Part shown: piece after piece, positions 21,109 to 30,874 of the stretch
How positions within the stretch are numbered: the stretch's first letter is position 1
Layout of the letters: each line of letters starts with the position of its first letter
Source: Mangrovimonas sp. YM274
GTDB lineage: Bacteria; Bacteroidota; Bacteroidia; Flavobacteriales; Flavobacteriaceae
Reading direction: 5' to 3'
Length of the DNA: 64,000 bases
NCBI RefSeq assembly: GCF_030908385.1
Contig: NZ_CP133091.1
Span: forward strand, 3,529,501-3,593,500
The notes under the pieces: generated by a model
The model's database searches: none
What the model saw: the letters and a program-made list of their open reading frames with translations, nothing else
What the model was told of the DNA's origin: nothing
Translations under genes and position numbers: made by a program

Positions 21109-24006
21109 ATGAAACATACATTACTTTCTTTATTGTTTTTTTCATTGTATGCGGTTTCACTTGGGCAAACACAAAATGACGTAAGCTTTAACATAAGCCC
21201 TTCCCCATTTGAAGAAACCGATGAAATCACCATAACAGTCTCCAACTTGGATGCCTCTATATGGGGTAGCACCAATGGAGCAGACCTATACCTTTGGACC
21301 TGGTATTTCGACACCAATGGCAATCAAGCCGGAGATTCCCCGACCAATGGCGATTGGGGCAATTCCAACGAAGCGCAAAAATTCACCAACAATGGTGATG
21401 GCACCTACTCCTTCACTATGACTCCTACCGAGCTGTATCAAGATACGGGCATTGGTCAAATAGGAATGCTGGTTAAAAGCGACGATGGTAGCCAACAATC
21501 TCAAGATACATTATTCTATGTAGGTGCCGTGACAGTAGTTTTTAACAGTCCAAATTCAGATCCTGTTATTGTGGAATCTGGAGGCAACCTCTCCATAAGC
21601 GCTTATATGCAATCTGGAGGAAGCTTACAAGTAGGAAATTTTGAAGTCCTTTACAACGGTAATTCTGTAGCTACAGGTCAGGGGTTCCCAACTTACGGCA
21701 CTACTTTGACCAATCTAACAGAATCTGGAACAATAACAGTTATCGGCACACCTTCAGGTTCTTCAGAATCCGGAGAATCCTCCTTTGAAGTCATTATAGC
21801 CAGCTCAGTAGTGGAAGCCCTTCCAGAAGGCATGGAAAACGGCATCAATTACGATTCCGAAGACGCCACCAAAGCAACCTTGGTTTTAGATGCCCCCAAC
21901 AAAGATTTTGTATATGTAGCAGGTAGCTTTAATGATTGGAATCCCTATTCAGGCACCTATTTAATGAAGAAGGACGCATCCTCTTCCAAATTTTGGATAG
22001 AACTGAATGGTCTAACTTCTGGCGAAATTTATACATATCAATACTGGACCTACACCAATTCACCAGCAGCCAATTCACCAAGTGAAGTAAAAACAGCCGA
22101 TCCATTTTCAACCTTGGTATTATCTCCTGGGGATGATCCGTATATTCCAGAAGACACCTACCCTAACCTTCCTGACTATCCAGCAGGGCAAAACCATGAA
22201 GTAACGGTTTTGCAAACAGCCCAACCAGCCTATGATTGGCAGGTGACCAACTTCACAAAACCCAAAAAGGAAGATTTGGTAATTTACGAAGTGCTGATTC
22301 GTGATTTTGACAGCGACAGAAACTTTCAGGATATTATTGACAAGATTGACTATTTCAAAGATTTAAACGTAAATGCCATTCAGCTAATGCCTGTGATGGA
22401 ATTTGAAGGCAACGAAAGCTGGGGATACAACACGTCCTTCCATATGGCTTTGGATAAGTTTTATGGTACTGAAGCTAAATTAAAAGAACTCATCGATACC
22501 TGTCACCAAAATGGTATTGCCGTAATTTTGGACATCGCATTAAACCATGCCTTTGGAAGAAATCCAATGGTGCGTATGTGGTCAGACAATTCAGGGAATA
22601 TCAATAGCGACAACCCTTATTTCAACCAAACGCCTGCGCATTCTTATAATGTGGGATCAGATTTTAATCATCAGCAGGTACGTACACAATACTACTCAGA
22701 ACGTGTTGTGGAACATTGGATTGAAGAATTCAAAATTGACGGAATTAGATGGGACCTGACCAAAGGATTCACTCAAAATTGCGCCAACAACGAAGGTTGT
22801 ACCAACGACTATAATGCCGATCGTGTTGCTCTACTTAAAGAGTATGCCGATTTCAGTTGGGACTTGGACGCCAATCATTATGTCATCTTTGAACACCTAG
22901 GAACCGATTGGGATGCCAACAACGATGGACAGACTTCATTGGATGAAGAAATAGAATGGGCCAACTACCGCATCGATGAAGGAAAAGGCATCATGTTATG
23001 GGGTAATTTGAATTACCAATACAACGAATTAACCATGGGATACACAGCCAACATTACCTCTATGGAACATACTTCCAGAGGCTTTGACCAACCTAGATTG
23101 GTAGGCTATGCCGAAAGCCATGATGAAGAACGTTTGATGTTTAAAAACCTTCAATACGGAAACTCCAATGGCAGCTATGATGTTACCGAGCTTAACACAG
23201 CCCTAGGGCGTATGTCGGCTCTTGGAGCCGTAAGTTTAACCATCCCGGGACCTAAAATGATCTGGCACTTTGGTGAATTGGGTATGGAAAATTCAATCTT
23301 CACTTGCAACGATGGCACTGTTAACTTACCGGATAATGATAGTGATGGTGCAGGTGATTGTAAATTGGACACCAAACCGCAACCACAATGGGCCAACAAC
23401 TGGCCAGATGATACTAACCGAAGCCAAATTTATGAGGATTGGGCACGAATCAATGCTTTGAAAATCCAAGAAGACGTATTTGAAGGCGACTACACCATTG
23501 AGTCTGGAAACTTGACACCCAAAATTTACATTTGGGATGACGCCCTTCCTTCTACTGAATTGAAGAATGTGGTCATCTTGGCCAATTTTGATGTGGTAGC
23601 ACAAAACATAGTGCCTAACTTCCCTTATACAGGAACTTGGTATGACTTGATGGACAATACCGGAAATACAAGCATGGAAGTTAGCAGTACAACAGCAACC
23701 ATTAATATGGCACCTGGCACCTTTAAAATCTACGGAAACTTGGCCGCAACCTTGAGTATTGAAGATCATGTTTTATCTCAAGGAATTAAGGTATACCCTA
23801 ACCCAACCAACAACAGTTTCCAAATTAATAAAGCCACCACCCAGGTTGCGATTTATGATATCACAGGGAAATTGGTAAAATCATTTTCAGGCGACTTCCA
23901 ACAAGGCCATGGATTTGATATTTCAAACCTGATGCCAAGTATTTATATGGTAAAACTAAAAAATGAAGAAGGGCAAACAGCGACTTCTAAATTGATAAAA
24001 CTATAA
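21109..24006 (+). CDS. T9SS-secreted multidomain GH13 alpha-amylase
   Basis: A 965-residue secreted enzyme: signal peptide ending near LGQT (residue 21), two N-terminal Ig-like/binding regions, a CBM48-like module (DFVYVAGSFNDWNPY, about 265), a GH13 barrel and a C-terminal T9SS type A sorting domain (VYPNPTNNSF ... KLIKL, about 895-965). GH13 regions: ILDIALNHAF, KIDGIRWDLTKG (nucleophile Asp), IFEHLG (acid/base Glu), AESHDEER. It is probably the cell-surface or extracellular enzyme that makes the first cuts in starch. It ends the plus-strand operon and is followed by a terminator. Confidence 0.92.
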   Translation: MKHTLLSLLFFSLYAVSLGQTQNDVSFNISPSPFEETDEITITVSNLDASIWGSTNGADLYLWTWYFDTNGNQAGDSPTNGDWGNSNEAQKFTNNGDGTYSFTMTPTELYQDTGIGQIGMLVKSDDGSQQSQDTLFYVGAVTVVFNSPNSDPVIVESGGNLSISAYMQSGGSLQVGNFEVLYNGNSVATGQGFPTYGTTLTNLTESGTITVIGTPSGSSESGESSFEVIIASSVVEALPEGMENGINYDSEDATKATLVLDAPNKDFVYVAGSFNDWNPYSGTYLMKKDASSSKFWIELNGLTSGEIYTYQYWTYTNSPAANSPSEVKTADPFSTLVLSPGDDPYIPEDTYPNLPDYPAGQNHEVTVLQTAQPAYDWQVTNFTKPKKEDLVIYEVLIRDFDSDRNFQDIIDKIDYFKDLNVNAIQLMPVMEFEGNESWGYNTSFHMALDKFYGTEAKLKELIDTCHQNGIAVILDIALNHAFGRNPMVRMWSDNSGNINSDNPYFNQTPAHSYNVGSDFNHQQVRTQYYSERVVEHWIEEFKIDGIRWDLTKGFTQNCANNEGCTNDYNADRVALLKEYADFSWDLDANHYVIFEHLGTDWDANNDGQTSLDEEIEWANYRIDEGKGIMLWGNLNYQYNELTMGYTANITSMEHTSRGFDQPRLVGYAESHDEERLMFKNLQYGNSNGSYDVTELNTALGRMSALGAVSLTIPGPKMIWHFGELGMENSIFTCNDGTVNLPDNDSDGAGDCKLDTKPQPQWANNWPDDTNRSQIYEDWARINALKIQEDVFEGDYTIESGNLTPKIYIWDDALPSTELKNVVILANFDVVAQNIVPNFPYTGTWYDLMDNTGNTSMEVSSTTATINMAPGTFKIYGNLAATLSIEDHVLSQGIKVYPNPTNNSFQINKATTQVAIYDITGKLVKSFSGDFQQGHGFDISNLMPSIYMVKLKNEEGQTATSKLIKL

Positions 24007-24039
24007 GTTTATTTGAGTTTTTTGTTTTAAGTTTGAGTG

Positions 24040-24066
24040 AAAGCTTCTCCTTGCGGGAAGCTTTTT
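24040..24066. terminator. Bidirectional terminator between GH13 and GH-A genes
   Basis: AAAGCTTC...GGGAAGCTTTTT forms a stem of about 10 bp with one bulge and a T run. It lies between two convergent genes and can serve both. Confidence 0.75.
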
Positions 24067-26658
24067 CTATTCTAAACGCACACTCACCATTCCAATACCA
24101 TGGGGCGCCCGCAATTGGTTTTCCGGGATTCCAGGACCAATAGAAAACTGAAGACTCTCTAAGTTGTTGACATCGAATTTAGAAGTAATATCATGCTCCA
24201 AATAGTAAGGCAAAAAGCTAGGATATGGCCTTGGAAGCGTTACCGTTTTTACAGGTTTCAACTCTGAAAGGGATAAAGTATAGTCTCCCATTTCGGGTTC
24301 CAATGTCAACATACCTCCATAACTAGAGCCATCTTCCATTACAAAGGCAATTTGCAAAGGCAACGGTTTATCTGTCAACGATCGCCCTTTAAAAACCAAA
24401 GTGGCTTTATCCTTTAAACTGGATTGTCTCCCATCAATTTTATCGATGATAAAGTGTTTAAAACTATAATCGTAAATAGGTGTTGCATTCCTGTTTTCGG
24501 AATCTTCAACAAACAATTGCTCCAAGTTCATTTGGCACTCCGATTGCCCATTCTCCTCTGTTGGCACCAATTTAAAACCCTTGCGCCAAGGACGTACCAA
24601 ATCATCGGTGTCCTGTTCGGCATCAAACAAATAAATAGGATTGCTTTCAGAGACTACTTTAACCACATAATCTTCGATATCGTAAAAATCCCAATCCGAA
24701 AATTTGCCTTCCATGTTGGCGGGATAGGACCTAAAGGTATCGTCACTTTTCACTACAATATTGTAATGCACAAAACCAATCTGCAGATATTCTGCAGGTA
24801 AGGTTGCTGTATATCTATACCCTTGGATATTTTTAAAATCTACCTGAAAACGCCCTTTTGAAGAATATCCTAGCAGTTGAATACTCTTTGGCTTGTTTGG
24901 CGCTACATACTGCACTTCCAATTGTAGAGCAGTATTTTCAGTCACTTCCTTTATCGGTTCATGTCTCAGCCATGGTTTATCAACCGTAGTTTTAGGCGCA
25001 TAAAAATCGTTGAGTTTATTGGTTTTAAAAGCATCATTAACAGACCAAGTCTTTTTGCTCCCTTTTTTACTGATGATATAAGTTCCTGGTTGAATTGAAA
25101 ATACTTTACCAGTTACCTGAGACTGAAAACCATTCCCTTCATTAATAGCTTCAATGGAAAATCCCTCCCCTAAATCTTTTAAATCAATAGACATTGAATG
25201 GGTTTCCCAATTGATAACTGCCACGGTCTTCTTCGGACTATTTTTCCCGAACGGATTATCCACCCAAATAGCATCCGGTTGTACTTCCAAGCGCCAAACA
25301 CCTTTGGAAAGCTTATCCATAAAATAAGCTCCTTGCCCATCGTATGTCACTACCGGTGAACTGCCATAACCGGCAATCTCCTCTAGCTTTTTTAAATTCT
25401 TAGGGTTTGATGATGTTGTATTCGTGTAAAAAAACTTTTCTTCGGAATTATACTCGGCCAAATCTGTTTTGTAATCTATTTTGAAATTGCCAAACGAGGT
25501 ATTTTCTGGGTACTTTCCAAATTCGGCATACAAAGGAATTTCATGAAACACTTCCGCACAAATCTTTAAAGCCAAAGCCTTGGAAGGTGTATAATTCAAA
25601 TTCATATAATGCGTATTATATTCGGTATTGGCATAAGCCAAATACGTCGGGTCGTACGCAAAATGGGTCCCTATTTGAATTCCGGCACTTCTAAAACTTC
25701 GTGCCATAGCAGGATACACATAGGACTTCCCAACATCGGCCGCATCAAATTCATAGACCAATTTAGCGCCTTGATGTTTTTTAATCACCTCATCAAATGG
25801 CATGTCATAATCATTTACATTAGGTAGAACATTTCCAGAAAGTTCCTTACCATAGCCCAACCCTGTGGGATACCACTGAAAGGTGCCTCCCTGTGCTCCT
25901 CCTTCAAAATAGGCATCCATAAAATGTACGGCATGGCTCATATTATAGAAAATAGGTTTTTGCGTTCCTGTTTTCCGCATCGCTTCTACCATGCCCTTCA
26001 CAAAAGCTGTCACCTCTAAAGCCGTACCTTGATGGTGCGGTTCATTACTCACTTCAAAAGCAATGATATTAGGCTCATCCTTATAAGCTACTCCCGTATA
26101 AGGATTCACATGATTTAAAAACTGAAAGAGGTAATTTTGCTGTGCTTTTATAGCTTCTGGATTGGTCAAACAATCTGCTTTTCCATATGTATGCGAAAAC
26201 CCAGGCGTATCGCCATCAGGTTCTGGCCAACCATCTCCCCAAAAGGCTATGGGCGTAATGACATAGTTAATGTTATGGGCCTTTAGTTTGCTCAACAAAT
26301 AATCGAAAGTGTCTAAATATTCATTCTCCAAAAGATTCCCTTCAACATCGCTTATTTGTGTGTCCCAAACATGAATTCGGTACAAATCAAAACCTAGGCG
26401 GGTAAAATGGTAAATGTCACTATCGATGGCCTTTTTGGGATCGATTCCCATACGTTTGGCCGAACGATAAGCATGAGCAAAAGGGACTGTATAATTGACA
26501 CCAAAACCGAAAACTTCTTCCTTGGTATGCTCCCATCGCATCACCCCATCCCCATCAATAACTACATTGCCTTTTGGAGAGGTTTCCTGAGCCAAAGACC
26601 ACTGAACCACACTCAAACACAATGCCATTACCAATGGAATAATTCCATTTACTTTCAT
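24067..26658 (-). CDS. Large clan GH-A glycoside hydrolase (GH5-like), specificity unknown
   Basis: An 863-residue secreted protein (signal peptide to about residue 24, SLAQ). An (alpha/beta)8 barrel occupies roughly residues 30-420: FEVSNEPHH gives the acid/base Glu206 and KLVYEFDAAD the likely nucleophile Glu303, the clan GH-A arrangement. About 440 residues of beta-rich C-terminal region follow. It is the last gene of an operon with galT, galK and galM and faces GH53 and GH2 genes, so a beta-galactan or galactose-containing substrate is likely. A GH147-like beta-galactosidase is one possibility; a GH5 endo-enzyme is another. The family cannot be settled by reading. Confidence 0.7.
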   Translation of the reverse strand: MKVNGIIPLVMALCLSVVQWSLAQETSPKGNVVIDGDGVMRWEHTKEEVFGFGVNYTVPFAHAYRSAKRMGIDPKKAIDSDIYHFTRLGFDLYRIHVWDTQISDVEGNLLENEYLDTFDYLLSKLKAHNINYVITPIAFWGDGWPEPDGDTPGFSHTYGKADCLTNPEAIKAQQNYLFQFLNHVNPYTGVAYKDEPNIIAFEVSNEPHHQGTALEVTAFVKGMVEAMRKTGTQKPIFYNMSHAVHFMDAYFEGGAQGGTFQWYPTGLGYGKELSGNVLPNVNDYDMPFDEVIKKHQGAKLVYEFDAADVGKSYVYPAMARSFRSAGIQIGTHFAYDPTYLAYANTEYNTHYMNLNYTPSKALALKICAEVFHEIPLYAEFGKYPENTSFGNFKIDYKTDLAEYNSEEKFFYTNTTSSNPKNLKKLEEIAGYGSSPVVTYDGQGAYFMDKLSKGVWRLEVQPDAIWVDNPFGKNSPKKTVAVINWETHSMSIDLKDLGEGFSIEAINEGNGFQSQVTGKVFSIQPGTYIISKKGSKKTWSVNDAFKTNKLNDFYAPKTTVDKPWLRHEPIKEVTENTALQLEVQYVAPNKPKSIQLLGYSSKGRFQVDFKNIQGYRYTATLPAEYLQIGFVHYNIVVKSDDTFRSYPANMEGKFSDWDFYDIEDYVVKVVSESNPIYLFDAEQDTDDLVRPWRKGFKLVPTEENGQSECQMNLEQLFVEDSENRNATPIYDYSFKHFIIDKIDGRQSSLKDKATLVFKGRSLTDKPLPLQIAFVMEDGSSYGGMLTLEPEMGDYTLSLSELKPVKTVTLPRPYPSFLPYYLEHDITSKFDVNNLESLQFSIGPGIPENQLRAPHGIGMVSVRLE

Positions 26659-26675
26659 ATTACCAGTTTTAAATA

Positions 26676-27704
26676 TTATAGTTCTACTGAGAGGTCTCTC
26701 AATGTTTTTGCAGCACTTTCGGCTGTAATATCACGCTGTGGACTTGCAAACATTTCATAACCCACCATGAATTTCTTCACGGTAGCGCTACGTAACAGTG
26801 GCGGATAAAAACTCATGTGCCAATGCCAGTGCTCATTTACTTCGCCATTGGTTGGCGCTTGGTGTATCCCACTAGAATATGGGAAAGAACAGTTGAACAA
26901 CTTATCATAAACTTTGGTCAACACCGAAATGGCTTCGGCAAATAACAAGGTTTCTTCCTGAGCCATATCACCAATACTCTTTTGCGGCGTCTTTGGCAAA
27001 ATCATCGCTTCATAAGGCCATACTGCCCAAAACGGAATCAACACCACAAAGGCTTTATTTTCAAAAATGATCCGCTCTTTAAGTTCCAATTCTTGCTTCA
27101 AGTAATCTGAAAGCAAGGTCCTGTTATTAGTCTTAAAATATTCCAATTGGCGCGCGTCCTTTTTCGCCACTTCGTTAGGCAATGAAGACTGGCTCCAAAT
27201 CTGCCCATGAGGATGCGGATTGCTACAGCCCATAATGGCTCCTTTGTTCTCAAAAATCTGAACGTAGTTGATATTCGGCTCACTTCCCAAAGACGCATAT
27301 TCGGCTTGCCAAGTATGCACCACTTTTTCAATTCCTTCCACACTCATTTGCGCCAAACTTTTGGAGTGATCTGGACTGAAACAAATCACCTTACAAATAC
27401 CCTGCTCACTTTGCGCTTGTAACAAGCCTTCGTTTACAGTAAATTCCTTGGAGTCACTTTGCAAGGCTGAAAAATCATTGGTAAAGACAAAAACATCATT
27501 GTAAGAAGGGTTCACTTCTCCATTGGCCCTAACATTTCCAGCACACAAATAGCAACTTTCGTCATAGCTTGGACGCACATCTGGAGTCGTTTCTTCCTGT
27601 TGGCCCTGCCAAGGTCTTTTAGCACGATGCGGAGACACCAAAACCCATTCCCCTGTTAGGATATTTAATCGTTTATGCGAATAATCATGTATATCTGAGT
27701 TCAT
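26676..27704 (-). CDS. galT: Galactose-1-phosphate uridylyltransferase
   Basis: A 342-residue cytoplasmic enzyme of the Leloir pathway. CYLC (Cys51, Cys54) is the zinc-binding pair and SNPHPHGQIW carries the catalytic His166 flanked by the HPH motif. It exchanges UMP between UDP-glucose and galactose-1-phosphate. It is 12 bp downstream of galK and 17 bp upstream of the GH-A hydrolase gene. Confidence 0.96.
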   Translation of the reverse strand: MNSDIHDYSHKRLNILTGEWVLVSPHRAKRPWQGQQEETTPDVRPSYDESCYLCAGNVRANGEVNPSYNDVFVFTNDFSALQSDSKEFTVNEGLLQAQSEQGICKVICFSPDHSKSLAQMSVEGIEKVVHTWQAEYASLGSEPNINYVQIFENKGAIMGCSNPHPHGQIWSQSSLPNEVAKKDARQLEYFKTNNRTLLSDYLKQELELKERIIFENKAFVVLIPFWAVWPYEAMILPKTPQKSIGDMAQEETLLFAEAISVLTKVYDKLFNCSFPYSSGIHQAPTNGEVNEHWHWHMSFYPPLLRSATVKKFMVGYEMFASPQRDITAESAAKTLRDLSVEL

Positions 27705-27716
27705 CTTATTTTGATT

Positions 27717-28865
27717 TTAGTTTATTAAATGTGTTCCTTGAGACAGTTTTACAAAGTGTACACTGCAGTCAATCCCAAAGGTATTTTTATAGTTTTCGGT
27801 AACCGTTTTGGCATAGTCTTCCAAAGCATCTTTTTTCACAATATTGATGGTACAGCCCCCAAAACCGCCTCCCATCATTCGGGCACCGGCCACACTTGGA
27901 TGCGCTTTGGCCTGTTCTACCAAAAAGTCCAATTCGTCACAACTAATTTTGAATTGGTGCTGCATGCCTTTGTGGGCTTCCAAAAGGAAGGCTCCCAACT
28001 GCTCCACATCGTGATCTTCGATAGCTTTGGCAAATTTCATCACCCTGTCATTCTCCTGAACCACATACAATGCCTTTTGATAATCGGCTTCGGAAAGTTG
28101 TGATTTGACTTTCAACAAATCTTCTTCGGTAGCATCACGTAAAAAAGGAACGTCAAGCAATTGGGCTACGTGTTCGCACACTTGACGTCTATCATTATAC
28201 TCATTTTCCACCAAGTTATGGCTCACGTTGGAATTGATAAGCATCAATTCATAATCCTTAAAATCTATTGGATAGGATGTTGCGGTTTGCGTTCTACAAT
28301 CCAACAACAAGGCTTGATTTTCTTCTCCAAACATACTAGCAAACTGGTCCATAATTCCACAGCGTACGCCTACATAATTATGCTCTGCCTTTTGGGATAC
28401 CAAAATCATTTCGTGCCTGGTAAGCCCCAATCCAAACAATTCATTCAATCCAAATGCGATGCTATTTTCCAAGGCTGCGGAAGAGGACAAACCTGCCCCA
28501 TTAGGAACATCGCCTCCAAAAACAACATTGAAAGGAGGCACTTCAATGCCTTTCTTTTGCAACTCGCCAATCACACCCAAAATGTAATTTCTCCAGTTCC
28601 CTTTTGGAATAGCCTCAACCTCATCCAAAGTAAACTCAAACTGCTCCTTTAAATCATAAGCCACCGCCGAGCAAGTTTCCGAATCACTTTTTCCAATGGT
28701 TGTGATAATCCCCTTATCAATGGCTGCCGGAAACACAAAACCTTCATTATAATCGGTGTGTTCTCCTATTAAATTTATCCTACCCGGAGAGCTCACCACC
28801 AAGTAATTCTCTCCAAACTTTTCTTTAAAAGTGTCCTGTATTGCTGTAATCAATTCTGTATTCAT
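27717..28865 (-). CDS. galK: Galactokinase
   Basis: A 382-residue GHMP kinase. PGRINLIGEHTDYNEGF is the galactokinase signature near residue 30, PNGAGLSSSAALE is the ATP-binding motif and MMGGGFGGC the third GHMP motif. It phosphorylates galactose to galactose-1-phosphate for GalT. Its ATG directly abuts the stop codon of galM. Confidence 0.96.
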   Translation of the reverse strand: MNTELITAIQDTFKEKFGENYLVVSSPGRINLIGEHTDYNEGFVFPAAIDKGIITTIGKSDSETCSAVAYDLKEQFEFTLDEVEAIPKGNWRNYILGVIGELQKKGIEVPPFNVVFGGDVPNGAGLSSSAALENSIAFGLNELFGLGLTRHEMILVSQKAEHNYVGVRCGIMDQFASMFGEENQALLLDCRTQTATSYPIDFKDYELMLINSNVSHNLVENEYNDRRQVCEHVAQLLDVPFLRDATEEDLLKVKSQLSEADYQKALYVVQENDRVMKFAKAIEDHDVEQLGAFLLEAHKGMQHQFKISCDELDFLVEQAKAHPSVAGARMMGGGFGGCTINIVKKDALEDYAKTVTENYKNTFGIDCSVHFVKLSQGTHLIN

Positions 28866-29747
28866 CTATCCAATCTTTTGTATAGTCCAACTTAAATTAT
28901 ATCGTTTTTGAGGTTGCAAAGTCTGTAAACCCATCCCACTGTTAAAGCTATTGGCAGGTCCTGTTTGCGGTTCTATGGCCATGGCTTTTCTTCCCGGAGG
29001 CGTATATACCTGCAAATAATTTTCTTTTGAAGTGGTTGCAATTGCAATATGATAATCCGGTGTTTTAAAGCCAACAGTGGTAGCTCCCAAATAGAAGCAA
29101 TCGTCAAACTGCTGCTCGCCTATTTGTAATTCTGAAGGTAATTGCAATGCTTCCTTTTCCACAGGAATCATGAACGCATCTACTTTTAGTTTTCCTTGGC
29201 AGTCCATTAAAAGCTGACTTTCTCCCAGATTACTGGACTCAAAATAAGGATGCCAACCTAAGGTAAATGGAAAGGCCTCAGTGCCTATATTTTCTACATC
29301 AACAGTCAATGTCAATTCGGAATTGCTAACTGCATATGTTAGCTCCATGGCATACAAAAAGGGAAATCCTTCTTGAGACGTAGTTTGCTCATACCTTAAA
29401 GTTGCCATAGCTTTTTCTCTTGTAACTTCCTTATTTACTATGTCAAATTCTCTATCATAAATCAAGCCGTGAATGGCATTATCAGGGTCTACCTCTCCTT
29501 TTTTCAATTGATAGGTTTGTCCCTCAAAAGTGTATTGCCCTTTGGCTATTCTATTGGCGAAAGGAAACAAAACGGACGATGCAAACGGCAAAGCGCCTTC
29601 GTTGGAAATAATCTTTGTACCTTCCAATTGCAGCACATCCAAACTCCCACCGGTCTTCAAATTGACCAATGCCAACAAGGCTTTTTCGGCATTTCTAATT
29701 TCCAAAACGTTAGTCGCGTTCTCGCTTATATGCTCTATTGTAAACAT
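28866..29747 (-). CDS. galM: Aldose 1-epimerase (galactose mutarotase)
   Basis: A 293-residue aldose-1-epimerase family protein without a signal peptide. Visible family features are LFPFANRIAKGQY, AIHGLIYDREF, LGWHPYF (catalytic His region) and AIEPQTGPANSFNSG near the C terminus (conserved Glu). It supplies alpha-galactose to GalK. It is 10 bp after the regulator gene and directly abuts galK. Confidence 0.9.
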   Translation of the reverse strand: MFTIEHISENATNVLEIRNAEKALLALVNLKTGGSLDVLQLEGTKIISNEGALPFASSVLFPFANRIAKGQYTFEGQTYQLKKGEVDPDNAIHGLIYDREFDIVNKEVTREKAMATLRYEQTTSQEGFPFLYAMELTYAVSNSELTLTVDVENIGTEAFPFTLGWHPYFESSNLGESQLLMDCQGKLKVDAFMIPVEKEALQLPSELQIGEQQFDDCFYLGATTVGFKTPDYHIAIATTSKENYLQVYTPPGRKAMAIEPQTGPANSFNSGMGLQTLQPQKRYNLSWTIQKIG

Positions 29748-29757
29748 CTTACTCCCT

Positions 29758-30756
29758 TTATAATGAATTCCTAATAATTACTCTTCTAGTATTCTCTATA
29801 TTTCCTTTTTCGTTATTAACAATCATCTCCGCCAAACGTTTGCCCATTTCCTTAAAATCTGTGGAAATGGTTGTAATGCCTCCCTCAACAATCTCCTTAA
29901 GTAAGGTTTCATTATAAGAAATCACTCCAACATCTTTGCCCACTTCCATTTGGAGCTCCTTCAGTTTTTTGATGAGTACAATTAAATGTTGATCATCCAG
30001 AACCAAATACACGGCTCCCTTTTCAATCACACGATCCTCAAAAGTTTGAATTACTTCGCAGGCTATTTCAGCAACTTCAGCAAACTCTTGAAAGCCTTTC
30101 AACATGCCTTTTGGCTGCTTGGTTTCAGAATAAAGCAATACCAACTTGTGATACTTTTGGAGCAACTCTTTTGCTTCCATCAAACTATCAAAAATGTCTT
30201 TTTCAAAATTCTGATGAATAGAAGGATAGCTCCGTAATTCTTTTGGTAATTGATCCAAAATATAAACCTTGTCATCTGGCAAAATATTTATCACATCCTC
30301 GGTCCCCTTCAAATTTGCAGGCATGATGACATAATAATGGTAACTACCCAAACTATCTTGAATCAATTTTGAAAAGACCTCATAACTGAAATGGTGAAAG
30401 AAAATTTCCACCTGAATCCCTTCATCAAGATTATTCACAAAGGCATTGTACAAATCTTCCTTAAAAGCATTTAGCTCGTCAAAAAGCAAAAACACTTTTT
30501 GGGACACGTTGATGTTTTCACTCTTGATGTAATAGCCCTTCCCCGACACCGACTCCACAATGCCTCTTCGCTTCAATTCGTTGAAGGCCATCATCACCGT
30601 GTCGCGAGATAAATCGAACTTATTTCGCACGCTATTTATGGATGGCAAACGGTCGCCTTTCTTCAAAAGACCCGCTGCCAAAGCATCTTCTACCGAAGAC
30701 ACTATCTGTTTGTACTTAGGAATTCCAATATGATCTTTTACTGATATCAAACTCAT
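29758..30756 (-). CDS. GntR-family regulator with sugar-binding domain (AraR-like architecture)
   Basis: A 332-residue regulator. The N-terminal winged helix (GIPKYKQIVSSVEDAL; LPSINSVRNKFDLSRDTVMMAFNELKRRGIVESVSGKGYYI, about 10-80) is GntR type, followed by a LacI-like periplasmic-binding-protein fold (about 90-332). The ATG at 30756 is used; the extra 23 codons upstream would lie across the promoter. As first gene of the gal operon and divergent from GH53, it likely senses galactose or a galacto-oligosaccharide. Confidence 0.85.
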   Translation of the reverse strand: MSLISVKDHIGIPKYKQIVSSVEDALAAGLLKKGDRLPSINSVRNKFDLSRDTVMMAFNELKRRGIVESVSGKGYYIKSENINVSQKVFLLFDELNAFKEDLYNAFVNNLDEGIQVEIFFHHFSYEVFSKLIQDSLGSYHYYVIMPANLKGTEDVINILPDDKVYILDQLPKELRSYPSIHQNFEKDIFDSLMEAKELLQKYHKLVLLYSETKQPKGMLKGFQEFAEVAEIACEVIQTFEDRVIEKGAVYLVLDDQHLIVLIKKLKELQMEVGKDVGVISYNETLLKEIVEGGITTISTDFKEMGKRLAEMIVNNEKGNIENTRRVIIRNSL

Positions 30757-30762
30757 AGAGCA

Positions 30763-30770
30763 CAAAGATA
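30763..30770 (-). promoter_or_regulatory. Consensus -7 box of the gal operon, near-leaderless
   Basis: On the minus strand TATCTTTG (30770-30763) matches TAnnTTTG exactly and lies only 6 bp before the ATG of the GntR gene. Transcription would start at or next to the start codon, giving a leaderless or nearly leaderless mRNA. Confidence 0.5.
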
Positions 30771-30775
30771 CAAAA

Positions 30776-30792
30776 ACTGGTAGGTACTGGTA
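30776..30792. promoter_or_regulatory. Direct-repeat operator candidate between gal operon and GH53
   Basis: ACTGGTA-GGT-ACTGGTA is a perfect 7-bp direct repeat with a 10-bp period, which puts both copies on one DNA face. It lies just upstream of the -7 box of the GntR gene, between it and the expected -33 region, a fitting site for autoregulation and for control of the divergent GH53-GH2 unit. Confidence 0.5.
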
Positions 30793-30874
30793 TGATTTTT
30801 TAACAGCAATTTTGTAAATTAGCAAAAATAAAGTTCTTTAACAGTCAATAAAACAAACTCTTATCATTAAAATT

